Shown here: positions 23,898-29,643 of the stretch, in pieces
Numbering within the stretch: position 1 is the first letter of the stretch
How the letters are laid out: every line of letters begins with the position of its first letter
Source of the DNA: Pseudomonadota bacterium
GTDB taxonomy: Bacteria; Pseudomonadota; Alphaproteobacteria; Rhizobiales; Devosiaceae
Direction of reading: 5' to 3'
Assembly (NCBI GenBank): GCA_023436745.1
Contig: JAEZHZ010000100.1
Location: forward strand, 1 to 29,643
DNA length: 29,643 bases
Notes under the pieces: model-generated
Told to the model about the DNA's origin: nothing
Seen by the model: only the letters and a program-made list of their open reading frames with translations
The model's database searches: none
Program-made: the position numbers and the translations under genes

Positions 23898-24590
23898 ATG
23901 CCCGAACGCTTCGCCATCTATTTCGCCCCCTCTCCCGAAAGCGTGCTGTGGGAAAGGGCGGCCCAGTGGCTGGGACGGGATGCGGCGAGTGGCGAATTGC
24001 TGGGGGGCACGGTTGCCGGACTGGATCGCAGCCGCCTGCTGAACCTGACGCAGGATGCGAGCCGATACGGATTTCACGCGACGCTGAAGGCGCCGATGGC
24101 GCTGCTGCCCGAACTGAAGGCCGAGGACCTGCGCGAGGCGATGCGCCGCTTCGCCCGCGCCCGGCCCCCGCTCGATCTCGGACGCCCGAGGATCGAGAAC
24201 ATCGGCGGGTTCCTGGCAATGGTGGTCGAGCCGAGCGAAGCGCTGAGCGATCTCGCGGCAGATGTCGTGGAAGCCTTCGAGCCGTTCCGGGCACCGATGT
24301 CGTTGCGGGAGCGCGAGAGGCGAATCGCGAACGGGCTCTCGGACCGGCAGATCGAATTGCTCGATGCCTATGGCTATCCCTACGTGTTCGACCAGTTCCA
24401 GTTCCACATGACGCTGACGGATCGGCTCGACGTGGCCGAGCAGCGTGAAATCTCGCAGGCCGCGGCGACATGGTTTGCACCGGTGCTCGATGAGCCGGTG
24501 GTGCTCGACCGGCTGTCGCTGTTTCACGAGCCGGACAGCGGCAAGCCCTTCCGCCGCCTTGCCGACTTTCGCCTCGGGGAATGCCGGTGA
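23898..24590 (+). CDS. DUF1045 protein of phosphonate operons (2H phosphoesterase-like)
   Basis: A 230-residue protein of the DUF1045 family typically encoded in C-P lyase operons. Two H-x-T motifs are visible, YGFHATLKAPM (His60, Thr62) and FQFHMTLTDRL (His170, Thr172), the hallmark of the 2H phosphoesterase fold; a cyclic phosphate from phosphonate breakdown could be the substrate, but this is inference. ATG 23898 begins MPERFAIYFAP, the family N-terminus, with GGAGAAA just upstream. The longer open frame before it is antisense to the glycerate kinase gene. It overlaps phnM by ten bases and is divergent from the glycerate kinase gene across 93 bases. Confidence 0.9.
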   Translation: MPERFAIYFAPSPESVLWERAAQWLGRDAASGELLGGTVAGLDRSRLLNLTQDASRYGFHATLKAPMALLPELKAEDLREAMRRFARARPPLDLGRPRIENIGGFLAMVVEPSEALSDLAADVVEAFEPFRAPMSLRERERRIANGLSDRQIELLDAYGYPYVFDQFQFHMTLTDRLDVAEQREISQAAATWFAPVLDEPVVLDRLSLFHEPDSGKPFRRLADFRLGECR

Positions 24591-25717
24591 CCGGCGCGAC
24601 AGCATTCCGCAATGCAAGGATGGTGCTGCCGGACCGGGTGGTCAGCGGCAGCCTTGCGGTCGGCGAGGGCAGGATCGCGGCTATCGACGAGGGCGGCTCG
24701 CACGGCGAGGACATGGAGGGGGACTTCCTGATCCCCGGGCTCGTTGAACTCCATACCGATCATCTGGAGAATCACTATCGGCCCCGACCCGGAGTGTTCT
24801 GGAGCCCGATCGCGGCGCTGCATGCCCATGATGCACAGATCGCCGGTTCCGGAATTACCACCGTGTTCGATGCGGTGCGGCTCGGGTCCGACACCGAACT
24901 CAAGGACATGGGCACCCATGTCGAGCGCCTGACAGGCGCCATCCGCGAGGCGACCAGCGCGGGCTGGCTTCGGGCCGAGCACTTCATCCACCTCAGATGC
25001 GAACTGCCGAGCCATGACGTGGTCGCCCAGTTCGATACCTATGCGGGCCACCGGCAGACCAGACTGGTCTCGGTGATGGACCATACCCCCGGCCAGCGGC
25101 AATTCCGGTCGCTCGAGGCCTACCGGCGGATCTACCAGGGCGCCCGCAGCGAAGCCGACATGGAGCGCTTCATTGCCGACAGGCTGGCGGAGCATCACCG
25201 CTATGCCGCGATGCACCGGGCCCACATCGTCAATCATGCGCGCGCGGCGGGACTGGCGCTGGCCAGCCACGACGATGCGACGCTGGCGCATGTGGAGGAA
25301 GCGGTAAAGGATGGCGTGGCGATCGCCGAGTTCCCCACTACGCTCGAGGCTGCGGCGGCGGCGCACGACGCCGGGCTCGCCATTCTGATGGGCGCGCCGA
25401 ACGTGGTGCGCGGCGGCTCGCATTCGGGCAACATCTCCGCCATTGACCTCGTTGCGGCGGGCCTGCTCGACATCCTGAGTTCGGACTACGTGCCCTTCGC
25501 ACTGCTGCAGGCAGCGTTCCTGCTGCCCGAGCGGGTGGAGAGCTGCACGCTGCCCGAGGCCATTGCGCTGGTTTCGGCCAATCCGGCACGGGCGGCCGGC
25601 CTCGATGATCGCGGAGAAATCAGCGTGGGCAGACGCGCGGACCTTGTGCGGGTGCGCATGGCAGGCGGCCTGCCGGTGGTGCGCGGCGTCTGGCGCGAAG
25701 GCAAAAGGGTCTGCTGA
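24581..25717 (+). CDS. phnM: Alpha-D-ribose 1-methylphosphonate 5-triphosphate diphosphatase PhnM
   Basis: PhnM releases pyrophosphate from ribose 1-methylphosphonate 5-triphosphate, the step before C-P bond cleavage by PhnJ. This is a 378-residue amidohydrolase-fold enzyme. The N-terminal strand block NARMVLPDRVVSGSLAVGEG leads to IPGLVELHTDHLENHYRPRPG, with the metal ligands H-x-D-H (His58, Asp60, His61) that are PhnM specific. Later blocks VMDHTPGQRQF, IAEFPTTLEAAAAAHDAG, GAPNVVRGGSHSGN and ILSSDYVPFALLQAAF are also characteristic, and GEISVGRRADLVRVR ends it. ATG 24581 lies inside the DUF1045 stop region, so translation is coupled. The stop overlaps the phnN ATG by one base. Confidence 0.96.
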   Translation: MPVTGATAFRNARMVLPDRVVSGSLAVGEGRIAAIDEGGSHGEDMEGDFLIPGLVELHTDHLENHYRPRPGVFWSPIAALHAHDAQIAGSGITTVFDAVRLGSDTELKDMGTHVERLTGAIREATSAGWLRAEHFIHLRCELPSHDVVAQFDTYAGHRQTRLVSVMDHTPGQRQFRSLEAYRRIYQGARSEADMERFIADRLAEHHRYAAMHRAHIVNHARAAGLALASHDDATLAHVEEAVKDGVAIAEFPTTLEAAAAAHDAGLAILMGAPNVVRGGSHSGNISAIDLVAAGLLDILSSDYVPFALLQAAFLLPERVESCTLPEAIALVSANPARAAGLDDRGEISVGRRADLVRVRMAGGLPVVRGVWREGKRVC

Positions 25718-26283
25718 TGGCGCGGCCGCTCGGTTCACTGGTGCTGGTGGTCGGGGCCTCGGGTGTGGGCAAGGACACCCTGATCAAGGGGGCGCGCCAG
25801 GCACTGGGGGGTGACCCGCGCTTCAGCTTCGTGCGCAGAGTGGTTACCCGGCCGGCCGATGCAGAGGTGGAGGACCATGACAGCCTGGCGCCCGAGGAAT
25901 TCGCCCGCCAGGACGCAGCAGGCCGCTTCGCGCTGACCTGGGATGCCCACAACCTGCGTTACGGGCTGCCGATCAGCGTGGACACGGACATCGCGCTGGG
26001 CCGCACGGTGGTCGCCAACGTCTCGCGGCACGTGGTGAGCAGGGCACGCGAGATCTACCCCGGATGCGTCGTGATCCTGGTGACCGCCGAGATTTCGTTG
26101 CGGGCGCAGCGGTTGATCAGCAGGGGACGGGAATCACCCGACCAGATTACGTCCAGACTGGCCCGCGAGAACGCGCCGGTACCGGCGGGAATCGAGCCCA
26201 TCATGATCGACAATTCGGGCCCCGTGGCTATCGGGGTGACCGCGTTCGTCATGGCACTGCGGGCAATCGCCGCTCAGGATTGA
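25717..26283 (+). CDS. phnN: Ribose 1,5-bisphosphate phosphokinase PhnN
   Basis: PhnN phosphorylates ribose 1,5-bisphosphate to PRPP, salvaging the ribose from phosphonate degradation. The 188-residue protein is of normal length and resembles guanylate kinase. The P-loop is VVGASGVGKDTL (residues 13-20), followed by VRRVVTRPAD, GRFALTWDAHNLRYGLP and VVANVSRHVV, and a late RGRESPDQITSRLAR lid-like segment. ATG 25717 shares a base with the phnM stop (TGATG). It is the last clear phn gene in the cluster. The stop codon lies in a 16-base perfect palindrome. Confidence 0.95.
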   Translation: MARPLGSLVLVVGASGVGKDTLIKGARQALGGDPRFSFVRRVVTRPADAEVEDHDSLAPEEFARQDAAGRFALTWDAHNLRYGLPISVDTDIALGRTVVANVSRHVVSRAREIYPGCVVILVTAEISLRAQRLISRGRESPDQITSRLARENAPVPAGIEPIMIDNSGPVAIGVTAFVMALRAIAAQD

Positions 26284-26298
26284 ACCGCGCGCGCGGTT
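26283..26298. repeat. 16-base perfect palindrome at the phnN stop
   Basis: AACCGCGCGCGCGGTT is a perfect 16-base palindrome overlapping the last base of the phnN stop codon. As RNA it could fold into a short hairpin with a GCGC-type loop; as DNA the alternating CG run is Z-prone. It may mark the end of the phn transcript. Confidence 0.4.
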
Positions 26299-26341
26299 GC
26301 GGCGTTGGTGCCAAAGCGTCAAACGACAAGCGGAGTGAGCC

Positions 26342-26491
26342 ATGAGCCGCAACGGGCTCTATGCGGTGATCGCAGTTCTCGCGGTCGCAATGGTCGCCCT
26401 CGCGATCTATGCCTATCAGCAGCAGACGTCCGGCCCGAGACTGGATGTGCGGGTGGATGAAGAAGGGATCAGCATCGATGGCAATGGTTGA
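26342..26491 (+). CDS. 49-residue single-pass membrane protein (hypothetical)
   Basis: A short gene encoding MSRNGLYAVIAVLAVAMVAL then AIYAYQQQ and a small polar tail (RLDVRVDEEGISIDGNG). Residues about 6-24 form one transmembrane helix; the charged N-terminus and acidic tail suggest a small inner-membrane protein with the tail periplasmic. Its tail with alternating D-V-R-V-D and G-I-S-I recalls tiny conserved proteins I have seen in other Hyphomicrobiales, but I cannot name a family. GGAG (26332-26335) is a fair ribosome site for ATG 26342. It starts 58 bases after phnN and its last 14 bases overlap the next tiny gene. Function unknown. Confidence 0.65.
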   Translation: MSRNGLYAVIAVLAVAMVALAIYAYQQQTSGPRLDVRVDEEGISIDGNG

Positions 26492-26681
26492 AATGGCCGC
26501 GGGCCGAAGAGAGGCCATCAGGACCGCGATCAACGCCGAATTGCAGCGGCAGGCACTGGCCGGTGCCCATCGGGTGGATACCGAGGAACTGGCAGCCGCA
26601 GTCGAAGAAGCGCTCGATCCCGACGAGCCCGTCGAAGAGGGCAAGCGCCCTCAGGAACTGAACGCCACCAACGACGACTGA
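26478..26681 (+). CDS. 67-residue hypothetical protein
   Basis: A small acidic protein of unknown function, MAMVEMAAGRREAIRTAINA followed by ELQRQALAGAHRVDTEELAAAVEEALDPDEPVEEGKRPQELNATNDD. Residues about 5-50 should be mostly alpha helical, with a disordered acidic tail. No signal peptide. ATG 26478 is chosen because AAGGGA (26463-26468) lies about nine bases upstream and the start overlaps the preceding tiny gene by 14 bases; ATG 26484 is an alternative. The longer in-frame extension to 26409 reads through the 49-residue gene in another frame and is unlikely. It converges on cysA with only 14 bases between the stops. Confidence 0.6.
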   Translation: MAMVEMAAGRREAIRTAINAELQRQALAGAHRVDTEELAAAVEEALDPDEPVEEGKRPQELNATNDD

Positions 26682-26691
26682 GAACGTCTCG

Positions 26692-26703
26692 CGGCCTAGG
26701 CCG
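26692..26703. other. Palindrome across the cysA stop codon
   Basis: CGGCCTAGGCCG is a perfect 12-base palindrome containing the cysA stop (TAG on the minus strand), in the 14-base convergent gap. A possible mini-terminator stem for both transcripts, though the loop would be small. Confidence 0.3.
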
Positions 26704-27733
26704 GGAACACCCGCCAGCGCCGCGGACGGAAGCTCAGTTCGCTCCGCTCGGCCGCTGGATCGTCGAATGGCAGGTCGACTTCCACACGGTGCCGGGCGGG
26801 GCCGGCAAGCTCTACTTCCACGCGGCGGATCCCGCCGACGCGACGGCTGGTGAGTACGCGCCCCTTCATGGCTGCATCCGAGTCGGTGACTTCCACATCG
26901 TGCGGGCGGAAGACCAGGCGGCCGCTCCCCACCACGCCAGCTTCGGCAGGCAGCCCAATGGGACGGCCATCCAACTGGAGGGCGCCGTTGACTGCGGTGA
27001 CCGGCACTTCGCTCGATTCCCCGATAAAGCCGAACACGAAGGGGGAGTCGGGGTCGTCATAGACCCTGTCAGGGGTACCCACCTGCTCGATCTGGCCTTG
27101 GCTCATGACACAGAGCCGGTCGGCAAGCTCAAGCGCCTCTTCCTGGTCGTGGGTCACGAACACCGTGGTGTGGCCGGTGCGCTCGTGGATTTCGCGGAGC
27201 CAGCGCCGCAGCTCGCGGCGTACGCGCGCGTCGAGCGCGCCAAAGGGCTCGTCCAGCAGCAGGACGCGAGGCTCGATGGCAAGCGCTCGGGCAAGGGCCA
27301 CGCGCTGGCGCTGACCGCCGGACAGCTGGGCCGGATAGCGCTTTTCGAGGCCGCTGAGCTGGACCAGATCCAACAACTCCAGGGCGCGGCGGCGGACTTC
27401 GGCTGCCGGAGGGCGCGTCGAGCGCGGGCGCACCTTGAGCCCGAAACTCACATTGTCGAGCACCGTCATATGGCGGAACAGCGCATAGTGCTGGAACACG
27501 AAGCCGATCTTGCGCTCCTGCACCGTCTTGGCGGAGGCTTCTTCATCGCCGAAGAAGATCCTGCCGGCGGTCGGCTGTTCGAGGCCGGCGATAAGGCGCA
27601 GCAGCGTAGTCTTGCCGGAACCCGACGGCCCGAGCAGCGCGATCAGTTCACCCGAATGGATGTCGAGCGAAACGTCATTGAGCGCCGGAAACCGGTCGAA
27701 CTCCTTGCGCACATGATCTACGCGAACATCCAT
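26696..27733 (-). CDS. cysA: Sulfate/thiosulfate ABC importer ATPase CysA
   Basis: CysA powers sulfate and thiosulfate uptake. This 345-residue ATPase has Walker A GPSGSGKTT (35-43), Q-loop FVFQHYALFRHMTV, signature LSGGQRQRVALARA (137-150), Walker B RVLLLDEPFGALD and H-loop VTHDQEEALELADR. After the ATPase domain a shorter regulatory TOBE-like domain follows (RLVFRPHDVEVT, about 272 on). The FRHMTV segment after the Q-loop and the RPPAAEVRRRALELLDLVQLSGL spacing suit CysA rather than maltose-type ATPases. ATG 27733 has GGAAGAAG upstream and lies 12 bases after cysW. It is the last gene of sbp-cysT-cysW-cysA, the classical order. Confidence 0.94.
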   Translation of the reverse strand: MDVRVDHVRKEFDRFPALNDVSLDIHSGELIALLGPSGSGKTTLLRLIAGLEQPTAGRIFFGDEEASAKTVQERKIGFVFQHYALFRHMTVLDNVSFGLKVRPRSTRPPAAEVRRRALELLDLVQLSGLEKRYPAQLSGGQRQRVALARALAIEPRVLLLDEPFGALDARVRRELRRWLREIHERTGHTTVFVTHDQEEALELADRLCVMSQGQIEQVGTPDRVYDDPDSPFVFGFIGESSEVPVTAVNGALQLDGRPIGLPAEAGVVGSGRLVFRPHDVEVTDSDAAMKGRVLTSRRVGGIRRVEVELAGPARHRVEVDLPFDDPAAERSELSFRPRRWRVFPA

Positions 27734-27745
27734 CTTCTTCTTCCG

Positions 27746-28603
27746 TCAGTGATTGCGGGTGGCGGCTAGCTCATCACCGTAGCGCCATTCGAGTGCGGTC
27801 TTGAGCACAAGCGTCACCAGCGCGAGCAGCGCCAGCAGTGATGCCAGGGCAAAGGCGGCCGTGGCGTTGTATTCATTGTACAACATTTCAACCTGCAGGG
27901 GCATGGTGGTCGTCTGCCCACGGATCTTGCCCGAGACGACGGCAACGGCGCCGAATTCGCCCATGGCCCGGGCATTGCAGAGCAGCACGCCATAGAGCAG
28001 GCCCCAGCGGATGTTCGGCAGCGTCACGCGCATGAAGGTCTGCCATCCGGACGCACCAAGCGAAAGCGCCGCTTCCTCGTCGCCGGTACCCTGATCCTGC
28101 ATCAGGGGGATCAGTTCGCGCGCCACGAAGGGGAAGGTGACGAAGATGGTCGCCAGCACGAGGCCGGGCACGGCGAACAGGACCTCGATGCCATAGCTCT
28201 TGAGCCAGGGGCCAAGCACGCTGCCGGCGCCGAACAGCAGGACGTAGACAAGACCGGATATCACCGGCGAGACCGAGAACGGCAGGTCGATGAGGGTGAT
28301 GAGGAAGGCCTTGCCGGGGAACTCGAACTTGGCGATTGCCCAGGCCGCGCAGATCCCGAAGGCGACGTTGAGTGGCACGGCGATGGCCGCGACCGTCAGC
28401 GTCAGGCGGATGGAAGACTGGGCCTCCGGCAGCTGCAGCGACGACCAGTACGCCCCGAGCCCCTGGCGAAGCGCCTCGGCAAACACAGCGTAGAGCGGCA
28501 GCACGAGGAACAGGGCAAGGAAAGCCAGGCCGAGCCCGATCAGCAGACGCCGGACCCAGGGTTTTTCGGCGGTGGGGGCCACGAAATGGCGGCTAGTGGC
28601 CAT
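27746..28603 (-). CDS. cysW: Sulfate ABC importer permease CysW
   Basis: A 285-residue inner-membrane permease with six predicted helices. The first is GLAFLALFLVLPLYAVFAEAL, and the EAA coupling loop is DEEAALSLGASGWQTFMRVTLPNIRWGLLYG with CNARAMGEFGAVAVVSG following, the CysW signature. Start: two ATGs are in frame at 28609 and 28603; the ribosome site GGAGGT abuts the first but is six bases from the second, so 28603 is favoured. It overlaps the end of cysT by 11 bases, implying coupled translation, and pairs with cysT to form the channel. Confidence 0.94.
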   Translation of the reverse strand: MATSRHFVAPTAEKPWVRRLLIGLGLAFLALFLVLPLYAVFAEALRQGLGAYWSSLQLPEAQSSIRLTLTVAAIAVPLNVAFGICAAWAIAKFEFPGKAFLITLIDLPFSVSPVISGLVYVLLFGAGSVLGPWLKSYGIEVLFAVPGLVLATIFVTFPFVARELIPLMQDQGTGDEEAALSLGASGWQTFMRVTLPNIRWGLLYGVLLCNARAMGEFGAVAVVSGKIRGQTTTMPLQVEMLYNEYNATAAFALASLLALLALVTLVLKTALEWRYGDELAATRNH

Positions 28604-29492
28604 AGCCATACCTCCGCCGGCTCCAGGCCTGGATCAGGTTGATCACGAACAGCAGCACGAAGGAGATGGACAGCATGACGGTCGCGATCACCGCGGCACC
28701 GGCATAGTTGTACTCTTCGAGCTTGATGACGATCAGCAGCGGGGCAATCTCGGACACGAACGGGATGTTGCCGGCGATGAAGATGATTGAGCCGTACTCC
28801 CCGACCGCGCGGGCGAAGGCGAGGGCAAAGCCGGTAAGGATGGCCGGCGCCAGCCCTGGGAGAAGGACGCGAGACACGGTCTGCAGCCGGTTGGCGCCGA
28901 GGGTCGCCGCCGCCTCCTCGACGTCGAGGCCAGCCTCTTCGAGGATGGGCTGCACCGTTCGCACCACGAAGGGCAGGCCAATGAAGACCATGGCGATGGT
29001 GATCCCGACTGGCGTGTAGGCTATGCGCCAGCCGAGAGGGGCCACCAACTGTCCGATGATGCCGTTGGGTGCATAGATCGCCGTGAGGGCGATGCCGGCG
29101 ACGGCTGTCGGCAGGGCGAAGGGCAGGTCAACCATGGCGTCGGCAATGCGACGTCCCGGGAAGCGGTAGCGGACGAGGATCCAGGCGATCAGCGTGCCGA
29201 AGACGACATTGACCGCCGCGGCAAGCAACGCCGTGACGAAGCTGGTGCGAAGGGCGGCGACGACGCGAGGATCGGTGGCTATGGCCCAGAACCCCGCCGG
29301 GCCAACGCCCGCAGCGCGCAGCACCAGCGCAATCAACGGGATAAGGATGATGATGCCGAAATAGAAGAGGGTGAAGCCGAGCGCCGGGCCGAAGCCAGGC
29401 AACACACTGCGTGGACGAAGGCGTGGTCGCAAACCCAAAGGCGCTGTCCCCGTTTCAACTCCGGTCGCGCACACTAACGCGAAGGCCGGCAT
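28593..29492 (-). CDS. cysT: Sulfate ABC importer permease CysT (CysU)
   Basis: A 299-residue inner-membrane permease. After a hydrophilic N-terminus with LRPRLRPRSVLPGFGPALGF come helices starting FYFGIIILIPLIALVLRAAG, then VNVVFGTLIAWILVRYRFPGRR, DLPFALPTAVAGIALTAIY and the EAA loop DVEEAAATLGANRLQTVSRVLLPGLAPAILTG with FARAVGEYGSIIFIAGNIP, the CysT signature. The frame opens with a TTG at 29498; ATG 29492 is used here. The ribosome site is weak, and family similarity begins about 15-25 residues later, so a later start is possible. It follows sbp across a 117-base gap with a strong hairpin. Confidence 0.93.
   Translation of the reverse strand: MPAFALVCATGVETGTAPLGLRPRLRPRSVLPGFGPALGFTLFYFGIIILIPLIALVLRAAGVGPAGFWAIATDPRVVAALRTSFVTALLAAAVNVVFGTLIAWILVRYRFPGRRIADAMVDLPFALPTAVAGIALTAIYAPNGIIGQLVAPLGWRIAYTPVGITIAMVFIGLPFVVRTVQPILEEAGLDVEEAAATLGANRLQTVSRVLLPGLAPAILTGFALAFARAVGEYGSIIFIAGNIPFVSEIAPLLIVIKLEEYNYAGAAVIATVMLSISFVLLFVINLIQAWSRRRYGYGH
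28610..28615 (-). promoter_or_regulatory. Ribosome binding site deciding the cysW start
   Basis: GGAGGT on the minus strand lies inside the cysT 3' end, six bases from ATG 28603 and directly against ATG 28609. Confidence 0.6.
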
Positions 29493-29568
29493 TCTCAAGA
29501 CCGGCAGTCACAGATGCGAAGCCGAGACAGGAATAAACGGCCACGGGATTAGCTGCGGCCGCAAACTT

Positions 29569-29600
29569 GTGCTGCCGGCCCCGCGAGGGCCCAGCAGCAC
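29569..29600 (-). terminator. Intercistronic hairpin between sbp and cysT
   Basis: GTGCTGC (29569-29575) pairs with GCAGCAC (29594-29600), and inside them GGCCC (29577-29581) pairs with GGGCC (29587-29591) around a 5-base loop. The stem lies ten bases after the sbp stop. It may act as a partial terminator or 3' guard raising binding-protein output over permeases. Confidence 0.6.
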
Positions 29601-29609
29601 CGTTGGGAA

Positions 29610-29643
29610 CTACTGGGGCTGACCCGAATAGATCTGGTCGAAG
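29610..29643 (-). CDS. sbp: Sulfate-binding protein, last ten residues (cut by window edge)
   Basis: Only the 3' end lies in the window. The minus-strand frame reads FDQIYSGQPQ and stops at TAG (29612-29610). FDQIY is the conserved C-terminal end of periplasmic sulfate-binding proteins (Sbp/CysP), and the position just upstream of cysT is where sbp is expected. It delivers sulfate to the CysTWA channel. The short length limits confidence, but motif and context agree. Confidence 0.8.
   Translation of the reverse strand, partial: FDQIYSGQPQ

Noticed and set aside
29371..29622. 83-codon plus-strand open frame at the window end
   Set aside because: It is antisense to the cysT N-terminus and the sbp-cysT hairpin, has no ribosome site and resembles nothing.

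Overview
The window is a high-GC, gene-dense stretch of bacterial chromosome. Gene content and protein style point to an alphaproteobacterium of the Hyphomicrobiales, perhaps Devosia-like; this placement is inference from memory of gene families, not from a search. There are no tRNA or rRNA genes, insertion sequences, prophage genes or CRISPR arrays that I can see. No stretch over 300 bases lacks a gene; the longest gap is the 220-base divergent region at 19039-19258.

Layout. Bases 1-2424 (+): the end of queG (tRNA queuosine maturation), an SDR-family nucleotide-sugar-epimerase-like protein and a GNAT acetyltransferase, with overlapping stops and starts. A HAD phosphatase (-) faces them across a hairpin and is divergent from selO (+), which is followed by a gamma-carbonic-anhydrase-like protein. 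Bases 5439-9918 (+) hold the 2-methylcitrate cycle genes prpD-prpC-prpB followed two bases later by a GlpR-like DeoR regulator. Next is a membrane CHASE-PAS-GGDEF-EAL cyclic-di-GMP protein whose EAL domain is split by a frameshift near 12304, then a Gfo/Idh/MocA oxidoreductase (+).

Bases 13808-19038 (-) encode a complete peptide-type ABC importer (binding protein, two permeases, one ATPase with two fused nucleotide-binding domains). Divergent from it are a VOC protein, an overlapping secreted four-cysteine protein of unknown function and an aldo/keto reductase (+). On the minus strand 23804-21169 is a probable operon: glycerate 2-kinase, a VOC protein and a galactose/arabinose 1-dehydrogenase. 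Divergent from that (+) is the phosphonate accessory set DUF1045-phnM-phnN, without the C-P lyase core, followed by two tiny overlapping genes. The window ends with a sulfate/thiosulfate importer on the minus strand (sbp 3' end, cysT, cysW, cysA).

Most of the window is ordinary catabolism and transport. I see no convincing undescribed multi-gene system. The points most worth a second look are the broken EAL domain, the GlpR-like regulator in the prp cluster, the phn accessory genes separated from their core, the two tiny genes after phnN, the glycerate kinase/sugar dehydrogenase pair, and several strong hairpins and dyads in intergenic gaps, including one after each of the two binding-protein genes.
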